Positions 63,078-64,000 of a stretch of DNA of 64,000 bases are shown piece by piece. The position numbers and the translations under genes were made by a program. How positions within the stretch are numbered: the stretch's first letter is position 1; every line of letters starts with the position of its first letter. The stretch spans positions 1,674,001 through 1,738,000 of the forward strand of contig NZ_CP013342.1 in the NCBI RefSeq assembly GCF_001610975.1, written 5' to 3'. Origin of the DNA: Sphingopyxis terrae subsp. terrae NBRC 15098 (GTDB taxonomy: Bacteria > Pseudomonadota > Alphaproteobacteria > Sphingomonadales > Sphingomonadaceae). Under the pieces are notes generated by a model. The model made no database searches, was not told the DNA's origin, and saw only the letters and a program-made list of their open reading frames with translations.

Positions 63078-64000
63078 GTGGCGCGCGGCTGGCCGCTGTT
63101 GATCTGGGCCGCGGCGCTGCTCGCGCCGCCGCCGGCGCTTGCGCAGACCGAGCGCCCGATCGTCGTTTCGGCGGCGGCGCAGGATGTCGCGGTCACCGTC
63201 TATCGTGCGCCGAATCGCGGTAGCGGGCCAATCGATCCGCGCTGGCCGCGCGGCTTTGCCTTCATCACCGAAAGCCGCCGCGTGACGCTGCCCGCCGGGG
63301 TGTCGGTCGTGCGCTTCGAAGGCGTGGCCGAAGGACTGCTCCCCGAAACCGCTGTGGTGAGCGGGCTTCCCGACGGGGTAATCGAAAAGAACCGCGATGC
63401 TCGCCTGCTTTCCCCCGCCGGGCTCGTCGACGCTTATCTGAAGCGCCGGGTGACGCTTCGCCGCACCAATTTGAAGACAGGCAAGGCGATCGAGCAGGAG
63501 GCGGTGATCCAGGCCGGACCCAATGGCGGGGTCATCCTGGAAACCGCGAACGGGATCGAAGCGCTCGGCTGTTCGGGCCTGCCCGAACGCATGCTCTATC
63601 CGCGCGTCCCCAAGGATCTGTCGCCGCGTCCGACGCTGTCGGTGCTTGTCGAAAGCACAGCTCCGCGCACCGTCACCATTCAGCTTCTCTATCTGGCCGA
63701 AGGGTTCGACTGGGCGGCCAATTATGTCGCGAATCGCGGCGCCGACGACAAGACGCTCGACCTTACGGGATGGGTCACGGTCGCCAATGGCGGCGTGACG
63801 AGCTTTCCCAATGCCCAGCTCAATGTCATCGCCGGGCGGCTCAACAAGATGTACAGCCCGCCGCTGCCGCGCAGCACGGCGGGGCCGCTGGTGCTCAAAT
63901 GCTGGCCGATGGATATCACGAGCACGCATCCCTATTGGGAGCTGCCGCCGATCGACGAGTATGAAAATTACGCCGCCGATGCAGCGCAGGAGGTCGTCGT
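63078..64000 (+). CDS. Second DUF4139 protein, cut by the window end
   Basis: A GTG at 63078, eight bases after the previous stop, opens a frame that runs to the window edge (307 residues read, no stop). It encodes a signal peptide (LLIWAAALLAPPPALAQ), then DVAVTVYRAP, RPTLSVLVESTAPRTVTIQL and FDWAANYVANR, matching the same family as the gene before it. The identical order of conserved segments points to a tandem duplication with strong divergence. An additional insert, PIDPRWPRGFAFITESR, is absent from the first copy. Its C-terminus is outside the window. Confidence 0.82.
   Translation, partial: MARGWPLLIWAAALLAPPPALAQTERPIVVSAAAQDVAVTVYRAPNRGSGPIDPRWPRGFAFITESRRVTLPAGVSVVRFEGVAEGLLPETAVVSGLPDGVIEKNRDARLLSPAGLVDAYLKRRVTLRRTNLKTGKAIEQEAVIQAGPNGGVILETANGIEALGCSGLPERMLYPRVPKDLSPRPTLSVLVESTAPRTVTIQLLYLAEGFDWAANYVANRGADDKTLDLTGWVTVANGGVTSFPNAQLNVIAGRLNKMYSPPLPRSTAGPLVLKCWPMDITSTHPYWELPPIDEYENYAADAAQEVV

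Overview
This window is a gene-dense, high-GC stretch of an alphaproteobacterial chromosome. The NAD-glutamate dehydrogenase of the 180-kDa class, the prfA-prmC-DUF4167 order, the sphingomonad-style intergenic palindromes and the overall codon use point to Sphingomonadales, probably Sphingopyxis or Sphingomonas. This assignment is by recognition, not by a database search. About 60 protein genes are visible. No rRNA, tRNA, CRISPR array, prophage, insertion sequence or plasmid-type gene was seen, and no gap between genes exceeds 300 bases. The first gene (MFS transporter) and the last gene (second DUF4139 protein) are cut by the window edges.

Layout. 1-8400: truncated MFS transporter, low-molecular-weight phosphatase, RNA 2',3'-cyclic phosphodiesterase, Bax-inhibitor-1-like membrane protein, MsrB, a CYP153-like P450, an ABC-2 exporter pair and QueG. 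8400-21600: Yip1-like and DUF2804 proteins, an OsmC-like protein, a PAS_5-like protein next to the large NAD-glutamate dehydrogenase, an ATP-grasp protein, a ribbon-helix-helix protein, a HTH-TM-DUF4019 protein, PhaB and a DUF1963 protein. 21600-30100: ferrochelatase, a Tat-exported molybdopterin dehydrogenase subunit, a CoA-binding protein, Mrp/ApbC, then HflK-HflC-Do protease, which form a membrane and envelope protein quality-control block. 30100-38000: a VOC protein behind a LexA-type box, a serine hydrolase, LysR-TrmD-RplS, Asd, a DDAH-like hydrolase, a lipoprotein and a DUF4336 protein. 38000-41300: a marR-emrA-emrB efflux operon with a clear operator. 41300-51100: an HCCA isomerase-like protein, alpha/beta hydrolase, M2 peptidase, HerA-like ATPase with an overlapping globin-like gene, a second P450, thioesterase, QueF and a Pro/Ala-rich secreted or membrane protein. 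51300-64000: SseA-MetC-MscS, pyrophosphatase, M61 peptidase, the translation cluster hisS-prfA-prmC, a DUF4167 protein and two tandem DUF4139 proteins.

Most genes are housekeeping or common accessory genes. I did not find a convincing undescribed multi-gene defence or biosynthetic system. The best leads are regulatory: a LexA-type box before a VOC gene, two operators of the same TTGACA-N4-TGTCAA type before a P450 and a thioesterase gene, and the MarR operator. Other leads are conserved but poorly understood gene pairs: PAS_5-like/NAD-GDH, HerA-like/globin-like, and the tandem DUF4139 genes. Start codons were moved from the longest reading frame where a ribosome-binding site, gene overlap or family N-terminus favoured it.
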